The notes: generated by a model from the letters alone, not told the origin. A stretch of DNA of 64,000 nucleotides from Candidatus Sulfopaludibacter sp. SbA3 (GCA_945888325.1 CAMDAC010000002.1:62001-126000), one strand, 5' to 3'; positions 8,991 to 25,696 are shown, counted from the stretch's first letter. A program made the numbers and translations.

Positions 8991-9170
8991 ATGACGCTGA
9001 ATCTTGCTTCTTTCCCGCGACGGCTCACCGTGTCGGCCCTGCTGGCCGCATCGCTGCTCTATCTGCTGGTGCAGGGCTGGACAGCCCTCTCGCAGGTGGA
9101 GGAAAGCCTGGTCACAGACTGGTGGGAGGCCCCGGCCGAGGCGGGCGCGGCAGGCGTGGCCGCGCCGTGA
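8991..9170 (+). CDS. Small single-span membrane protein
   Basis: 59 aa starting at ATG 8991, preceded by GAGGAA at a good distance; an ATG at 8940 would add 17 residues. One transmembrane helix (about 12-32, VSALLAASLLYLLVQGW) follows a short basic N-terminus, then an acidic/Ala-rich tail (VEESLVTDWWEAPAEAG). No family is recognised. It converges on typA. Confidence 0.5.
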   Translation: MTLNLASFPRRLTVSALLAASLLYLLVQGWTALSQVEESLVTDWWEAPAEAGAAGVAAP

Positions 9171-9252
9171 AGCGCGACTGCACGGCAAGGAAACGCGCGA
9201 GGCCCCCGGGGTCAGGCGGCCTGCGGCGCCTGCCCGGGATAACCTTTACGCC

Positions 9253-11085
<1,833 letters not shown>

Positions 11086-11243
11086 AGAGAGGGCTTTCCG
11101 GCGGGCGGCGTTCGGGAGGGGAACAGGTGGATTTTCCGCGCACGTAGCAGAGGCCGGATGATTTGACCATGCCGATGCGGCAGGCTTCTTCGCGGACGCG
11201 ATATGCTTGACGCCGGCGCCCGGCGCAGCCAGCAAGGAAGCGC

Positions 11244-12008
11244 ATGCTTGCGCCCTTCACCACCTCCCCCGCGTTGACCGGCATTTCCGGGGTATCCCAT
11301 GGTTTCTTCGGCCGCCGGGGCGGGGTCTCTGCGGGCGACTATGACAGCCTGAATGTGGGCGAAGGCTCCGCCGACAGCCCCCGGCATATCGCCGAGAACC
11401 GGGCGCGCGTCTCGGGGTCGATCGGCGCACGCTGGCTGCTCTCCTGCTACCAGGTGCATTCGCCGGACGTCGTGCGCGTGACCGGGCCCTGGACCGAGCG
11501 GCCCAAGGCCGACGCCATGGTCACCGACCGGCCGGAACTGGGACTCTGCGTCCTCTCGGCGGATTGTACTCCGGTCCTCTTTACAGACCCAGACAAGGGC
11601 ATCATCGGCGCGGCGCATGCCGGCTGGAAAGGCGCGCTGGCGGGCGTACTGCTGCGCACCGTGGAGGCCATGGAGGCGCTGGGGGCAGACCGCAGCCGCA
11701 TCCGGGCCGCCATCGGCCCCACGATCCAGCAGGCAAGCTATGAAGTGGGGCCCGAGTTCCGGGACGCGTTCCTCGCCGCGCATCCGGCCAGCGCAGACCT
11801 GTTCATCGCCGGCAAGGGCGACCGGTTGCACTTCGACCTGCCGGGTTTCTGCGCGCGCCAGCTGACCGGCGCCGGGCTGGGCGAAGTGGGCAATCTCGGC
11901 CACGATACCTGCGCCATGGAGGATATCTATTTCTCCAACCGGCGGCGCAACCTCCGCGGTGAGGCAGATTATGGCCGGAATGCCTCAGTGATCGCGATTT
12001 CTGGGTAA
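11244..12008 (+). CDS. pgeF: Peptidoglycan-editing/purine nucleoside enzyme (YfiH, DUF152)
   Basis: 254 aa, typical for the YfiH/PgeF multi-copper-polyphenol-oxidase-like family. Metal-site motifs are present: YQVHSPDVV (His), ADCTPVLF (Cys) and GAAHAGWKGALAG (His). Members have been linked to purine nucleoside phosphorylase/adenosine deaminase activity and to correcting L-Ser in peptidoglycan. Which activity dominates here is unknown. The N-terminus (SGVSHGFFGRRGGVSAGDYDSLN) is typical. Confidence 0.9.
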   Translation: MLAPFTTSPALTGISGVSHGFFGRRGGVSAGDYDSLNVGEGSADSPRHIAENRARVSGSIGARWLLSCYQVHSPDVVRVTGPWTERPKADAMVTDRPELGLCVLSADCTPVLFTDPDKGIIGAAHAGWKGALAGVLLRTVEAMEALGADRSRIRAAIGPTIQQASYEVGPEFRDAFLAAHPASADLFIAGKGDRLHFDLPGFCARQLTGAGLGEVGNLGHDTCAMEDIYFSNRRRNLRGEADYGRNASVIAISG

Positions 12009-12098
12009 GCCGGGGCGAATCCAGTTTTACGTGGCTTGCGACTCGGCATGGCCTGTTACAAAAGCGTCGCGAGCCGGGCAGCAGAGGGTCAGCGCGCC

Positions 12099-13034
<936 letters not shown>

Positions 13035-13089
13035 ACCTTCGCGCCGGCCTCAAACCGGGCGCGGCTTGTGCAACAAGATCCGCCCCCTC

Positions 13090-13178
13090 CCGGAAAAAAT
13101 CCGTAAACGTATCAAGCCCCTGAAAGATTTCTCCGGAAAGCTTGCGCCACACCCCCGCGCACGGGGTTATACTCCGCA
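13090..13178 (+). repeat. Inverted repeat element A, left copy
   Basis: About 88 bp with a matching copy in opposite orientation at 36273-36361. Shared blocks: CCGG followed by an A-run and ATCC, CAAG..CTGAAA, ACACC.CCGC.CACGG and GTTATACTCCG. It contains CCCCG (13153-13157), CGGGG (13162-13166) and CTCCG (13172-13176), so the middle block could pair with either side. It lies between the convergent genes prs and hemA. Function unknown. Confidence 0.72.
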
Positions 13179-13190
13179 TATCCCCACACC

Positions 13191-13226
13191 GTAGGTCGGA
13201 TAGAGGCCGCAGGCCGAAATCCGACA
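13191..13226 (+). repeat. REP-like palindrome with GTAG foot
   Basis: A GTAG foot (13191-13194) is followed by the arm GTCGGAT (13195-13201), an inner GGCC-GCA-GGCC hairpin (13205-13215) and the arm ATCCGAC (13219-13225). This is the form of RAYT-associated repetitive extragenic palindromes, mobilised by Y1-type transposases. No such transposase is in the window. Confidence 0.75.
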
Positions 13227-13240
13227 CCCCCCGAGAGCCA

Positions 13241-13299
13241 GCGATAAGGACTCGATGAAAAGTGATAAAAAATGAGAATCAATGAGAAGAAATCGACAT
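13241..13299 (+). repeat. Inverted repeat element B, left copy, with 10-bp phased TGAGAA units
   Basis: TGATAA/TGAGAA/TGAGAA units start at 13263, 13273 and 13283, exactly 10 bp apart. They are preceded by GCGATA.GGA and followed by ATCGACAT (13292-13299). The same parts occur in opposite orientation at 36442-36520. This AT-rich patch contrasts with its GC-rich surroundings. One-turn spacing suggests cooperative protein binding on one DNA face. Confidence 0.68.
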
Positions 13300-13499
13300 A
13301 CGGAATGCAAAGCCTGCAACCGGATGAGACCCTCTGCCGACGGAATGGGAGGAGCTATGCCACCAAGGAACGAGGCTGGGACAGAATAAAATCTATTCCC
13401 GTCAGCCCGTTACGCAATCCGCCTCCAAACCTTGCGCAACACCTCCGTCCTCGTATTCGCAGAAAACGCCCGGATTCAGAACGTTCACCCCAAGTCGTG

Positions 13500-13525
13500 C
13501 AGGGCCATCATATGCGATGGCCCTG
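13500..13525. terminator. Hairpin after hemA
   Basis: A perfect 10-bp stem (CAGGGCCATC/GATGGCCCTG) with a 6-nt loop, 29 bp past the hemA stop. It lacks a T-run, so it may act as a 3'-end stabiliser or a factor-assisted terminator of the long bchF-hemA transcript. Confidence 0.6.
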
Positions 13526-13553
13526 ACCGTGAACGTGAGAGGTGTCAGGTGGA

Positions 13554-14768
13554 TCAGGCGACAGCGCGGGCGAGCGCGCAGTGGGACCACAGTTCCGACA
13601 GCGCGCTGACGAGATCTTCGATATCCTGATCGGTGTGGACGGGCGACGGCGTGATGCGCAGGCGCTCGGTGCCCTTCGGGACTGTCGGATAATTGATCGG
13701 CTGCACGTAGATGCCGTTGCGCTCCATCAGCCAGTCCGAGATCATCTTGCACTTGACCGGATCGCCGACCATCACCGGCACGATATGGCTCGGGTTTTCC
13801 ATCGCCGGAATGCCGATCTCGCGCAGACGGATACGGACTTTCTCGACGCGGTCGCGCTGGCGCATCCGCTCCCAGTTGCTCTGCTTGAGGTGCTGGATCG
13901 AAGCGCGGGCGCCGGCTGCGATGTGCGGTGGGAGCGCCGTGGTGAAGATGAAGCCGGACGCGAAGCTGCGGACGAAATCCACGAGGGCCGACGAGGCCGC
14001 GATGTAGCCGCCGACGACGCCGAAGGCCTTGCCGAGCGTGCCTTCGATGACCGTCAGCCGATCCATCAGGCCTTCGCGCTCGGCGATCCCACCGCCATGG
14101 TCGCCATAGAGGCCTACAGCGTGGACTTCGTCGAGATAGGTCATCGCGCCGTATTCATCGGCGATGTCGCAGAATTCCTTGATAGGCGCGATGTCGCCGT
14201 CCATCGAATAGACGGATTCAAAGGCGATCAGCTTCGGCGCAGCAGGATCGAGCGCGGCAATCTTCTCGCGCAGGTCGCGCGGGTCATTGTGGCGGAAGAC
14301 GACGCACTTGGCGCGGGAATGCCGGATGCCTTCGATCATCGAGGCGTGGTTCAGCGCGTCCGACAGGATGATCAGTCCCGGGATCTTGGCGCCGAGCGTG
14401 CCGAGGCCCGCCCAGTTGGAGACATAGCCGGAGGTGAAGAGCAGCGCGGCTTCCTTGTTGTGAAGGCTCGCCAGTTCCTGCTCGAGCAGGACGTGGTGGT
14501 GGTTGGTGCCGGAAATGTTCCGTGTACCGCCGGCCCCTGCCCCGCAGCTGTCGAGCACTTCATGCATGGCGGCGAGCACTTTCGGGTGCTGGCCCATGCC
14601 GAGATAGTCGTTCGAGCACCAAACCTTGACCGGCTTCTGGCCGTCCGGGCCATGGAAGACGGCCTTCGGGAAGGCGCCCTTCTCACGCTCGATATCGGCG
14701 AAGACGCGGTAGTTGCCCTCCTCCTTGAGTTTCGTCAGCTCGTTCTCGAAGTAAGCTTCGAAGTTCAT
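13554..14768 (-). CDS. hemA: 5-aminolevulinate synthase
   Basis: 404 aa. PLP enzyme condensing glycine and succinyl-CoA into 5-aminolevulinate, the first step of tetrapyrrole synthesis. Typical motifs: [12 protein letters not shown], the [17 protein letters not shown] glycine-binding region, [11 protein letters not shown] with the PLP-contacting Asp, and EGTLGKAFG with the Schiff-base Lys. It is the last gene of the bchF-to-hemA operon, so precursor supply is probably co-regulated with pigment synthesis. A second housekeeping hemA may exist elsewhere. puhE ends 3 bp upstream. Confidence 0.97.
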   Translation of the reverse strand: MNFEAYFENELTKLKEEGNYRVFADIEREKGAFPKAVFHGPDGQKPVKVWCSNDYLGMGQHPKVLAAMHEVLDSCGAGAGGTRNISGTNHHHVLLEQELASLHNKEAALLFTSGYVSNWAGLGTLGAKIPGLIILSDALNHASMIEGIRHSRAKCVVFRHNDPRDLREKIAALDPAAPKLIAFESVYSMDGDIAPIKEFCDIADEYGAMTYLDEVHAVGLYGDHGGGIAEREGLMDRLTVIEGTLGKAFGVVGGYIAASSALVDFVRSFASGFIFTTALPPHIAAGARASIQHLKQSNWERMRQRDRVEKVRIRLREIGIPAMENPSHIVPVMVGDPVKCKMISDWLMERNGIYVQPINYPTVPKGTERLRITPSPVHTDQDIEDLVSALSELWSHCALARAVA

Positions 14769-14771
14769 GGG

Positions 14772-15575
14772 TCAGGCCCTCCAGTCCGTTTTCGTTTTTG
14801 TTGTCGTGTTTGCCTGGGGTGCAGGCTTCATGGCCCAGCCCCAGAGTGATGGATCGCGTACCGGCAGGATGAGCACCCAATGCTCGATGACGGCGAGAAT
14901 GGCGAGCGCGGTGAGCAGCAGGAAGCCCGCCGAAGCATGGCTGCCGGCGGGGTGGCCGAACGCGGTGAACGCGAGCAGCACCGACACCGTGGTGATCGTG
15001 ACGAGCGCGGCGGCGAAGACGCTGCCCGGCGCGCGGCGCGAGAAATAAGATTTCATATAGTCGAGATGGCGCGGCATGAACTGGTCGACGAGGTTGGGCG
15101 CGCCGGTGAAGACGACCAGTTTGGCGCTGATGCGCATGCCCCAGAGGATGAGGAAGGTCCAAAGCGCGAATTGGTTTGCCGCGCCCCAGCTGAGCCAGAC
15201 GATGAGCCCGGCATGCGCGATGATCGCGAGCTCGTGGTGCAGGACCGCAGCTACGCCGGCACGGAAACGGGCGAAACCCGTCAGACCTTCCGGACACGGA
15301 ACACGCGACGGGCCGGTGATGAAGCCGGTGAGGAACATGACCTCATGCCAGGCCCAGAGCGCGAGGCCGGCCGCAAAGCCCGCATAGGCGCCCGTGACGC
15401 TGGTATCCGCGCGCAGGGACACGAGCATGAAGGTCGCGCCCACGAGGATGGCCGTAGCGCCGAGCGCCGTCCACTTGAACGTCGCGCGAGGCCGCCCGAT
15501 GAGCCAGAAAATCGCCCCCGTGCTCAGCCACCAGGCGAGCGCAGCAAAGATGATCGGGGGCGCGTAGTCGGCCAT
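14772..15575 (-). CDS. puhE: Photosynthetic complex assembly protein PuhE
   Basis: 267 aa integral membrane protein with about seven to eight predicted helices. It carries the PuhE hallmarks WAWHEVMFLTGFITGP and the central FMPRHLDYMKSYF segment. In Rhodobacter, PuhE influences reaction-centre/LH1 assembly and BChl formation; biochemical activity is unknown. Position between acsF and hemA is the classical one. The C-terminus is a short hydrophilic tail rich in Thr and Lys. Confidence 0.93.
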   Translation of the reverse strand: MADYAPPIIFAALAWWLSTGAIFWLIGRPRATFKWTALGATAILVGATFMLVSLRADTSVTGAYAGFAAGLALWAWHEVMFLTGFITGPSRVPCPEGLTGFARFRAGVAAVLHHELAIIAHAGLIVWLSWGAANQFALWTFLILWGMRISAKLVVFTGAPNLVDQFMPRHLDYMKSYFSRRAPGSVFAAALVTITTVSVLLAFTAFGHPAGSHASAGFLLLTALAILAVIEHWVLILPVRDPSLWGWAMKPAPQANTTTKTKTDWRA

Positions 15576-15596
15576 CGGGTGCGTGTCGCCTCTACC

Positions 15597-16685
15597 CTAC
15601 CAGGCTGGCTGGAGCCGGACTTTCGCCGGCAGCTGGTTCTTGCGAACCGGCATGAGGTAGAGCTTCAGGAAGGTCAGGCCGTTGGAGAGGACATATCCCT
15701 TCTTCTGCAGCCAGGCGACAGGGCCCTTCCCCTTGATCGCTTCCATCTTGTCCGTGTTTTGACGGATCTTCTCAAGGCCTGCGCGGAACTCCGGCGCATC
15801 GATGTTGAGCTCAAGCGGGTAGACCTGGCGCGCGATCTCGTTGGTGACGCGGAAGACTTCATAGTCATACGCCGTCGGGTCCACGCCGAGCGCAGCATGG
15901 AAGGCCGGGCGGCGATGGTCACGTACATACATCGTGGCGTAAACGGCCAGCAGGAAGAAGCGGATCCAGTATTTGTTTCCGCCTTCGAGCAGGTGCGGGT
16001 TCGCGCGCAGGATCATCGCGAAGGCTTCGCCGTGGCGGAACTCGTCATTGCACCACTGTTCGAACCATTTGAAGATCGGGTGGAAGCGGAATTCCGGATG
16101 CTTTTCCAGCTGGCGGAAGATCGTGATGTAGCGCGCGTAGCCGATCTTCTCGGAGAGATAGACCGAGTACCAGATGTATTTCGGCTTGAAGAACGTGTAC
16201 TTCTTCTTGCGCGTCAGGAAGCCCAGATCGACGCCGATGCCGAAATCCTTGAGCACGAAATTAATGAAACCGGCATGCCGGGCCTCGTCGCGCGCCATCA
16301 GGCGGAACAGGGCTTTCATGTCGGGGTTCTCAACCTGGCGCGTGATCTCGCGGTAGAGCACGCAGCCCGAGAACTCGGATGTCAGTGAGCTGACGAGGAA
16401 GTCCACGAACTCGGTACGCAGTTCCGGTGAAAGCGTGCCGAGGATATTGTCGAATTCGTCGGTGCGCTTGAAGTGGTTGCGGTTCGGATCGGATTCCATC
16501 TCGGCAATCAGCGCGTCCCATTCTTCCCGCACGCCGGAGACATCGACCTTGTCGACCTCGGCGAAATCGGTGGTGTAGAAGCGCGGCGAGAGCATCGTCT
16601 CCTGCATCGCCAACCTGTTCGTATCGAACGCTGGCGGCGCTTCGAGTATGCGCATCTCATCGTCCGTCATCACGGCCATGGTCAT
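15597..16685 (-). CDS. acsF: Aerobic Mg-protoporphyrin IX monomethyl ester cyclase
   Basis: 362 aa. Diiron oxygenase forming the isocyclic E ring from Mg-protoporphyrin monomethyl ester with O2. Diiron ligand motifs: [25 protein letters not shown] and [11 protein letters not shown]. Presence of this form, with no bchE in the window, points to pigment synthesis under oxygen. The partner bciE lies directly upstream in the same operon. The N-terminal leader (about 30 residues) is variable in the family; a second possible start (MAVM) lies two codons in. Confidence 0.96.
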   Translation of the reverse strand: MTMAVMTDDEMRILEAPPAFDTNRLAMQETMLSPRFYTTDFAEVDKVDVSGVREEWDALIAEMESDPNRNHFKRTDEFDNILGTLSPELRTEFVDFLVSSLTSEFSGCVLYREITRQVENPDMKALFRLMARDEARHAGFINFVLKDFGIGVDLGFLTRKKKYTFFKPKYIWYSVYLSEKIGYARYITIFRQLEKHPEFRFHPIFKWFEQWCNDEFRHGEAFAMILRANPHLLEGGNKYWIRFFLLAVYATMYVRDHRRPAFHAALGVDPTAYDYEVFRVTNEIARQVYPLELNIDAPEFRAGLEKIRQNTDKMEAIKGKGPVAWLQKKGYVLSNGLTFLKLYLMPVRKNQLPAKVRLQPAW

Positions 16686-16688
16686 GGT

Positions 16689-16973
16689 TCACACTCTCCC
16701 ATCGGTGAAGCTCACTTCGTAGAGTTCGGTGAGCTCAAACATTGACTGAAAGCGCACCAGCGCCTTCTCGAAAAAATTGGCGCGGGTCACGGTCGCCTCG
16801 CGGCGCAGCACGAGGCTGCGGCCGAAAGGCACGCTGACGGGCGCGCCGTGGACGAGCACCTTGTCGCCGATGCCCGGCTCGATGCCGCCATCGAGTTCGA
16901 CATGCGCCTCAAGCGAATCGTAAGTGTGTTCGACACGAATGGTGCAAGGCACCGTGAAGCTGCGTCTGGTCAT
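16689..16973 (-). CDS. bciE: Oxidative cyclase accessory subunit BciE
   Basis: 94 aa soluble protein between puhC and acsF, the position of bciE in Alphaproteobacteria. BciE is the small subunit that alphaproteobacterial AcsF needs for activity. Predominantly beta: TVPCTIRVEHTYDSLEAHVEL, then GDKVLVHGAPVSVPFG, and a C-terminal helix with VRFQSMFELTELYEV. Assigned by size, position and sequence character; I have no alignment. It overlaps the puhC stop by 4 nt, implying coupled translation. Confidence 0.8.
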   Translation of the reverse strand: MTRRSFTVPCTIRVEHTYDSLEAHVELDGGIEPGIGDKVLVHGAPVSVPFGRSLVLRREATVTRANFFEKALVRFQSMFELTELYEVSFTDGRV

Positions 16974-17449
16974 GGGGCAGTCTCCACCGGTGAAAGCAGC
17001 TTACGGAACTCTGCAACATTGTCACCGCCAAAAGCGTCGAGACTCACCCATTCCGAGGTCTGAGGATCCTCGATGATGAGTTTTCCGTTCTCTGTGCGGT
17101 GCAGCACGAAAGCCGGGCCCGATCCGATGCCCATCTGCCGGCGCTGGAGCGCGAGGGAGCGCATCGCCGTGCGCACGAAGCCGCCGGTTTCCGGCGCCCA
17201 GGTCCGCAGCACATTGCCGGTCTCCGCGTCACGCACGACGATGCTGCCATCGGCGCCGTCCTCGAAGACGAGCGGCAGGGACTCGACCGACAGGGCCCGC
17301 CAGTTAGAGACATGTCCCGCGCCCGAGAACTGCGTGAACCCCACGCCGACCAGCGTGAACAGGATCAGCGCGCCGATGGCCATCAGCAGCCCGCGCGGCG
17401 GGTGCAGATCGTGGCTATGGGCCGGGTTCGGAAGGGGCGCGTGGGTCAT
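16970..17449 (-). CDS. puhC: Photosynthetic complex assembly protein PuhC
   Basis: 159 aa. One N-terminal membrane anchor (about 22-41, LLMAIGALILFTLVGVGFTQF) followed by a periplasmic beta-rich domain with the family motifs ADGSIVVRDAETG and GFVRTAMRSLALQRRQMGIG. PuhC supports RC-LH1 formation in Rhodobacter. It starts 11 bp after puhB and overlaps bciE. Confidence 0.93.
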   Translation of the reverse strand: MTHAPLPNPAHSHDLHPPRGLLMAIGALILFTLVGVGFTQFSGAGHVSNWRALSVESLPLVFEDGADGSIVVRDAETGNVLRTWAPETGGFVRTAMRSLALQRRQMGIGSGPAFVLHRTENGKLIIEDPQTSEWVSLDAFGGDNVAEFRKLLSPVETAP

Positions 17450-17460
17450 GGGTCTGGTCC

Positions 17461-18138
17461 TCAGGTCGCGCTTGCGGCAAGGCCGGGCGCTGTCAGGGTC
17501 GGTCTCGCCGGTGCCGCAACGGTGGCTTGCGTCACGCGGTTCGGCGCGTGCGCCGTGATCGCGGAAGCGAGTGTCCGCGCGACGGCGTCAACGCCGGTCA
17601 GACCACGGAACATCGGCTGCGGACGATTGATGCGCAGCGGGCGCACGTGCGGCCAGAGGCGCATGTATCCTAGGCCGCCGGCCGAGGCGAGCGACAGGAC
17701 GATGTCGCCCTTGTCCTTGCCGTAACGGCGCATATCCGCAGAGGCAATCTGGTCAAACGGCAGGTTCACATATTTGCGGATCGCCACACCGTAGCGCAGG
17801 ACGACACGTTTGGACGTGACGGAGTAGACTGTGGCGCGGGCCATCGCCCAGGCGATAAGCACGAGCAGGCCGATCCCGGAGGCAGCGCCGATGCCGGAAT
17901 TGATCGCCACGCGGGTCATCTCGAGTCCGGTCGCCCCGGCTGTTTCCAGGTTGGCAAGGCGCCAGCTGGTCGCGAGCACGAAATAGGCGAGCACGAACCG
18001 GATGTGGAAGGCATGGATGGCGAAGGCGAGCGTGCCCGGGCTGCCCTGCCAGAGGAGCTGCTCGCCCTCCGGCAATGCCTGGGGGAGCCCGCGAACGGGC
18101 TCGCCCCCACCCTCTTCTTCATCGTGCAGCTTGATCAC
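17461..18138 (-). CDS. puhB: Photosynthetic complex assembly protein PuhB
   Basis: 225 aa. It has the PuhB/PH-like (DUF3239-type) layout: GLPQALPEGEQLLWQGSP near the N-terminus, two or three membrane helices (about 45-115), then a membrane-associated beta domain (YSVTSKRVVLRYGVAIRKYVNLPFDQI). PuhB is a reaction-centre assembly factor thought to dimerise and act with PuhA. Its start overlaps the puhA stop by 4 nt. The Ala/Thr-rich C-terminal tail is variable. Confidence 0.92.
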   Translation of the reverse strand: MIKLHDEEEGGGEPVRGLPQALPEGEQLLWQGSPGTLAFAIHAFHIRFVLAYFVLATSWRLANLETAGATGLEMTRVAINSGIGAASGIGLLVLIAWAMARATVYSVTSKRVVLRYGVAIRKYVNLPFDQIASADMRRYGKDKGDIVLSLASAGGLGYMRLWPHVRPLRINRPQPMFRGLTGVDAVARTLASAITAHAPNRVTQATVAAPARPTLTAPGLAASAT

Positions 18139-18911
18139 AGCCAGGGCTCCTGGCGCTGCGGCGTGGCGTACAGGGTGCCGCCGCCGTAATAGCCACTGAT
18201 CATGTCTTCCTCGAGCCGGGTCACGCGGTCAGGTGACTTGGTGCGCGGCACATTTGCGAAATGCTCAGCCTTGACGGCCGCCACTTCAACCCGCTTGCGG
18301 GCCTTCGAGATGTTCGCGAATGGAACCGGAAGCAGGACGTGCGCGCCCGAGCCATCCAGCTTGACTTCCAGGTAGCGGATGATCGCCTCGGCGCGGTCGA
18401 CCCAGAGGTCGGTGACGACGCCGGCCACCTTGCTGTCGAGTCCGACCACTGGCAAGCCGCGCGGGTCAATGTCCTTCGCCGAAACCGTATAGTCCGGGTT
18501 TAGACGGTAAGGCGAGATCCGGTCCTGGCCATCCCAGTTGAGATCCGGCACATCGGCGCGCATCGCGTAGGAGGCAGGGCCGACGCCGTCCTTCATGCCA
18601 TCGCCCGACGGCACGAAGGGCGAGCCGGCCCAGGGCGCGGTCCGGTTCAGCGCGAGTTCGCGCGTATCGGCCTTGCCATAGGTCATCTCGATCGTGCCAC
18701 GGCCGTTCGGAAGGTTGAAGGATTTCGGCGGCGGAACAAACACAAGCCCCGGGGCTTCCTGGCGGCCGCTAGGATCTTCCTCCAGCGGATAGCCTTCCCG
18801 CATGCCTTCGCGCTGCAGATAGTAGATCAGCCAGACGAAGAAGATCATGAACGCCCAAAGGCAGACATCCACGAGATCTATTCCGTTGACGAACTCTCCA
18901 CTGAAAATCAT
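18135..18911 (-). CDS. puhA: Photosynthetic reaction centre H subunit
   Basis: 258 aa. The single N-terminal transmembrane helix (about 13-31, VDVCLWAFMIFFVWLIYYLQREG) anchors the cytoplasmic PRC-barrel domain that caps L and M and guides protons to QB. Typical motifs: REGYPLE, a segment with PYRLNPDYTVSAKDIDPRG, and the PRC barrel region GLPVVGLDSKVAGVVTDLWVDR. Preceded by lhaA 23 bp upstream in the same operon. Confidence 0.97.
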   Translation of the reverse strand: MIFSGEFVNGIDLVDVCLWAFMIFFVWLIYYLQREGMREGYPLEEDPSGRQEAPGLVFVPPPKSFNLPNGRGTIEMTYGKADTRELALNRTAPWAGSPFVPSGDGMKDGVGPASYAMRADVPDLNWDGQDRISPYRLNPDYTVSAKDIDPRGLPVVGLDSKVAGVVTDLWVDRAEAIIRYLEVKLDGSGAHVLLPVPFANISKARKRVEVAAVKAEHFANVPRTKSPDRVTRLEEDMISGYYGGGTLYATPQRQEPWL

Positions 18912-18934
18912 GACCGTTCTCCTTGAGGGTCGTA

Positions 18935-20371
18935 TCAGCCTGGGTATGCAGCCAGGCCGAACTTGGTGGATGGGGTGGTGGCAGGTGTCGCAAGTGTGTG
19001 ACGGGCCAGCGGGCCGATCACGATAAGCGTGGCAAACAGAAGCAGGATTTCGAAATGGTAGACCGCGCCATAGCCGGGTGCGGGACCGGTGAGCGCGGGG
19101 CCGAGCTGGCCGCTTTCGGCGAGCCCCGAGACGACATCGCGCACCGCGCCGCCGACGGCGACGGCAACCCCGGTCGCGGTCGCGGTGACCGCGCCCCAGG
19201 CGCCAAGGGCGATGCCGCCATCATGATGGCGCGCGATGGCCATCACGGCCGTAAGTGTGCCGACAGCGAAGAGGCCGCCGCCAAATCCGATGAGGAAGGC
19301 GCCCAGGCAGAACGCGGCAACCGACCCTGCCGGATAGGCAAAGACGACCAGCGCGAAGGCGAAGACGCCGGCGACAGCGCCAGTGCCTGCCAGCCGGTGC
19401 GGCTCGCCGCCCTCGCTGAGCTGGCCCGAGCAATAGGCAAAACCCATCAGCGAGCCGAAGGCTGAAAGTGCCGTGAGGCGGGTGGTTTCAGCGACGCTCA
19501 TGCCGAGCACTTCGGCGCCATACGGCTCCAGCAGTACATCCTGCATGCTGAAGGCCGCAGCGCCGAGGCCTGCCGCGATCAGCAGGCGGACGGTCCTGCC
19601 ATCCTGAACCAATCGGGCCCAGGTGTCTGAAAAGCTGGGCGTTTCGCGGTCGGCGCACGTCAGCGCCGGATTACGGGCCTCCTGCTTCCAAAGCGCGATG
19701 ACGTTGAGCACCATCGTCACGACGGCGGCGCCCTGAATCACCTTGATCAGGATCAGCGTGTTGAAATCGCTGAGCAGCCAGCCGAACATCAGTGAGCTGA
19801 CGACCATCCCGGCGAGCAACATGACATAGAGCAGCACGACCACGCGCGGACGCGTCTCATCGGTGGCGAGATCACTGGCGAGTGCAAGACCGGCGGTCTG
19901 CGTCGTGTGGATGCCGGCGCCGACCAGTAGGAAGGCAACCGCCGCGCCGGCATGGCCGATCCAGGCCGGGCCGGTCGAGTCGCCGGACAGCAGGATCAGC
20001 GCGAACGGCATCAGCGCGAGACCGCCGAACTGGAACATCGAGCCGAACCAGATGAATGGAACGCGGCGCCAGCCGAGCACGGATTTGTGGGTGTCCGACT
20101 TGTGACCGATCAGGGCGCGGAGCGGCGCGAACACCAGCGGCAACGCCACCATTAGCGCGACAAGCCAGGCGGACACGCCGAGCTCAACGATCATCACGCG
20201 GTTCAGCGTGCCGGTCAGCAGCACCATCGCCATGCCGACCGAGACCTGGAACAATGACAGACGCAGCAGGCGGCCAAGCGGTAGCTGCGCACTCGCGGCG
20301 TCGGCAAACGGCAGGAACTTCGTTCCGACCGTCATCCACATGCCTGCAAAGGTGCGCCGCTCAGGGGTCAT
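18935..20371 (-). CDS. lhaA: Light-harvesting 1 assembly protein LhaA (PucC family)
   Basis: 478 aa, about 12 transmembrane helices, major-facilitator-like BCD/PucC family. Diagnostic segments: TGTLNRVMIVELGVSAWLVAL, DTHKSVLGWRRVPFIWFG and SMQDVLLEPYGAEVLGMSV. LhaA is needed for LH1 assembly, probably by delivering or organising BChl or LH1 polypeptides. It sits between bchM and puhA as in the classical superoperon. A second family member (bch2) is at 32863-34230. Confidence 0.96.
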   Translation of the reverse strand: MTPERRTFAGMWMTVGTKFLPFADAASAQLPLGRLLRLSLFQVSVGMAMVLLTGTLNRVMIVELGVSAWLVALMVALPLVFAPLRALIGHKSDTHKSVLGWRRVPFIWFGSMFQFGGLALMPFALILLSGDSTGPAWIGHAGAAVAFLLVGAGIHTTQTAGLALASDLATDETRPRVVVLLYVMLLAGMVVSSLMFGWLLSDFNTLILIKVIQGAAVVTMVLNVIALWKQEARNPALTCADRETPSFSDTWARLVQDGRTVRLLIAAGLGAAAFSMQDVLLEPYGAEVLGMSVAETTRLTALSAFGSLMGFAYCSGQLSEGGEPHRLAGTGAVAGVFAFALVVFAYPAGSVAAFCLGAFLIGFGGGLFAVGTLTAVMAIARHHDGGIALGAWGAVTATATGVAVAVGGAVRDVVSGLAESGQLGPALTGPAPGYGAVYHFEILLLFATLIVIGPLARHTLATPATTPSTKFGLAAYPG

Positions 20372-21062
20372 CTACGAATGACCTCGCGGGCTTCGGAGAT
20401 GTAGAACGTCGAATTGACGCGGTGCTTGAGGCCCGGCTGCCAGGCGTCGTTCGTCTCGGCGGCGAGAAGGTCCATCAGGCGCGAGCCCGAGACCGGCACG
20501 ATGGCCGGCGCGCGGTCGCTGCGCGGGAAGAACTTGCCGGCAGCATGCATCGCCAGCAGCAGCGGCGTGCGCGGGGCGTAGGTGAAGATGGCCGAACGGC
20601 GGACGCGCGGCAAGATCTTGGCCACCATCGCTGCCATGTCCGAGGCTTCATAATGGATGATCGAATCCATCGCGACCATGTGGTCGAACTCGCCGAGATC
20701 CATCCGTGTCATGTCGCCCACGCGCCAGGTGATCCGGTTACGGAGCACCGGGTCGAGCAGGCGCTCGGCGGCGGTTTCCACCAGCGAGCGGGCAATGTCG
20801 ATCGCCACAACTTCGGCGCCGCGCTTGGCGGCGGCCACCGCAAACGTGCCCGTGCCGCAACCGGCATCCAGCACCCGCAGGCCGCCCATGTCGTCCGGCA
20901 ACCAGGAGAGGACTTCGTTATGCATTGCGTCGCGGCCCGCGCGCACGGTGGCGCGAATGCCGCTGACGGGCGCATTCGAGGTCAGCTTCTGCCACGTGAC
21001 CGAAGCGGTCTCGTCGAAATAGGTCTGCAGCTCGGCGCGGCGGGCCTGATAGGTGTTGTCCA

Positions 21063-21063
<1 letters not shown>
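20368..21063 (-). CDS. bchM: Mg-protoporphyrin IX O-methyltransferase
   Basis: 231 aa. SAM-dependent methyltransferase that esterifies the C13 propionate of Mg-protoporphyrin IX, before AcsF. SAM motif I is VLDAGCGTGTFAVAAAKRGAEV; a following acidic motif is EVVAIDIARSLVE. The ATG at 21063 overlaps the bchL stop (TGATG); a TTG one codon upstream is less likely. Start of lhaA overlaps its stop by 4 nt. Confidence 0.96.

Positions 21064-25685
<4,622 letters not shown>

Positions 25686-25696
<11 letters not shown>

Noticed and set aside
13272-13526. Possible 84-aa gene in the prs-hemA gap
   Set aside because: It begins inside the TGAGAA repeats, lacks a ribosome site, runs through the hemA hairpin and has no plausible protein features.
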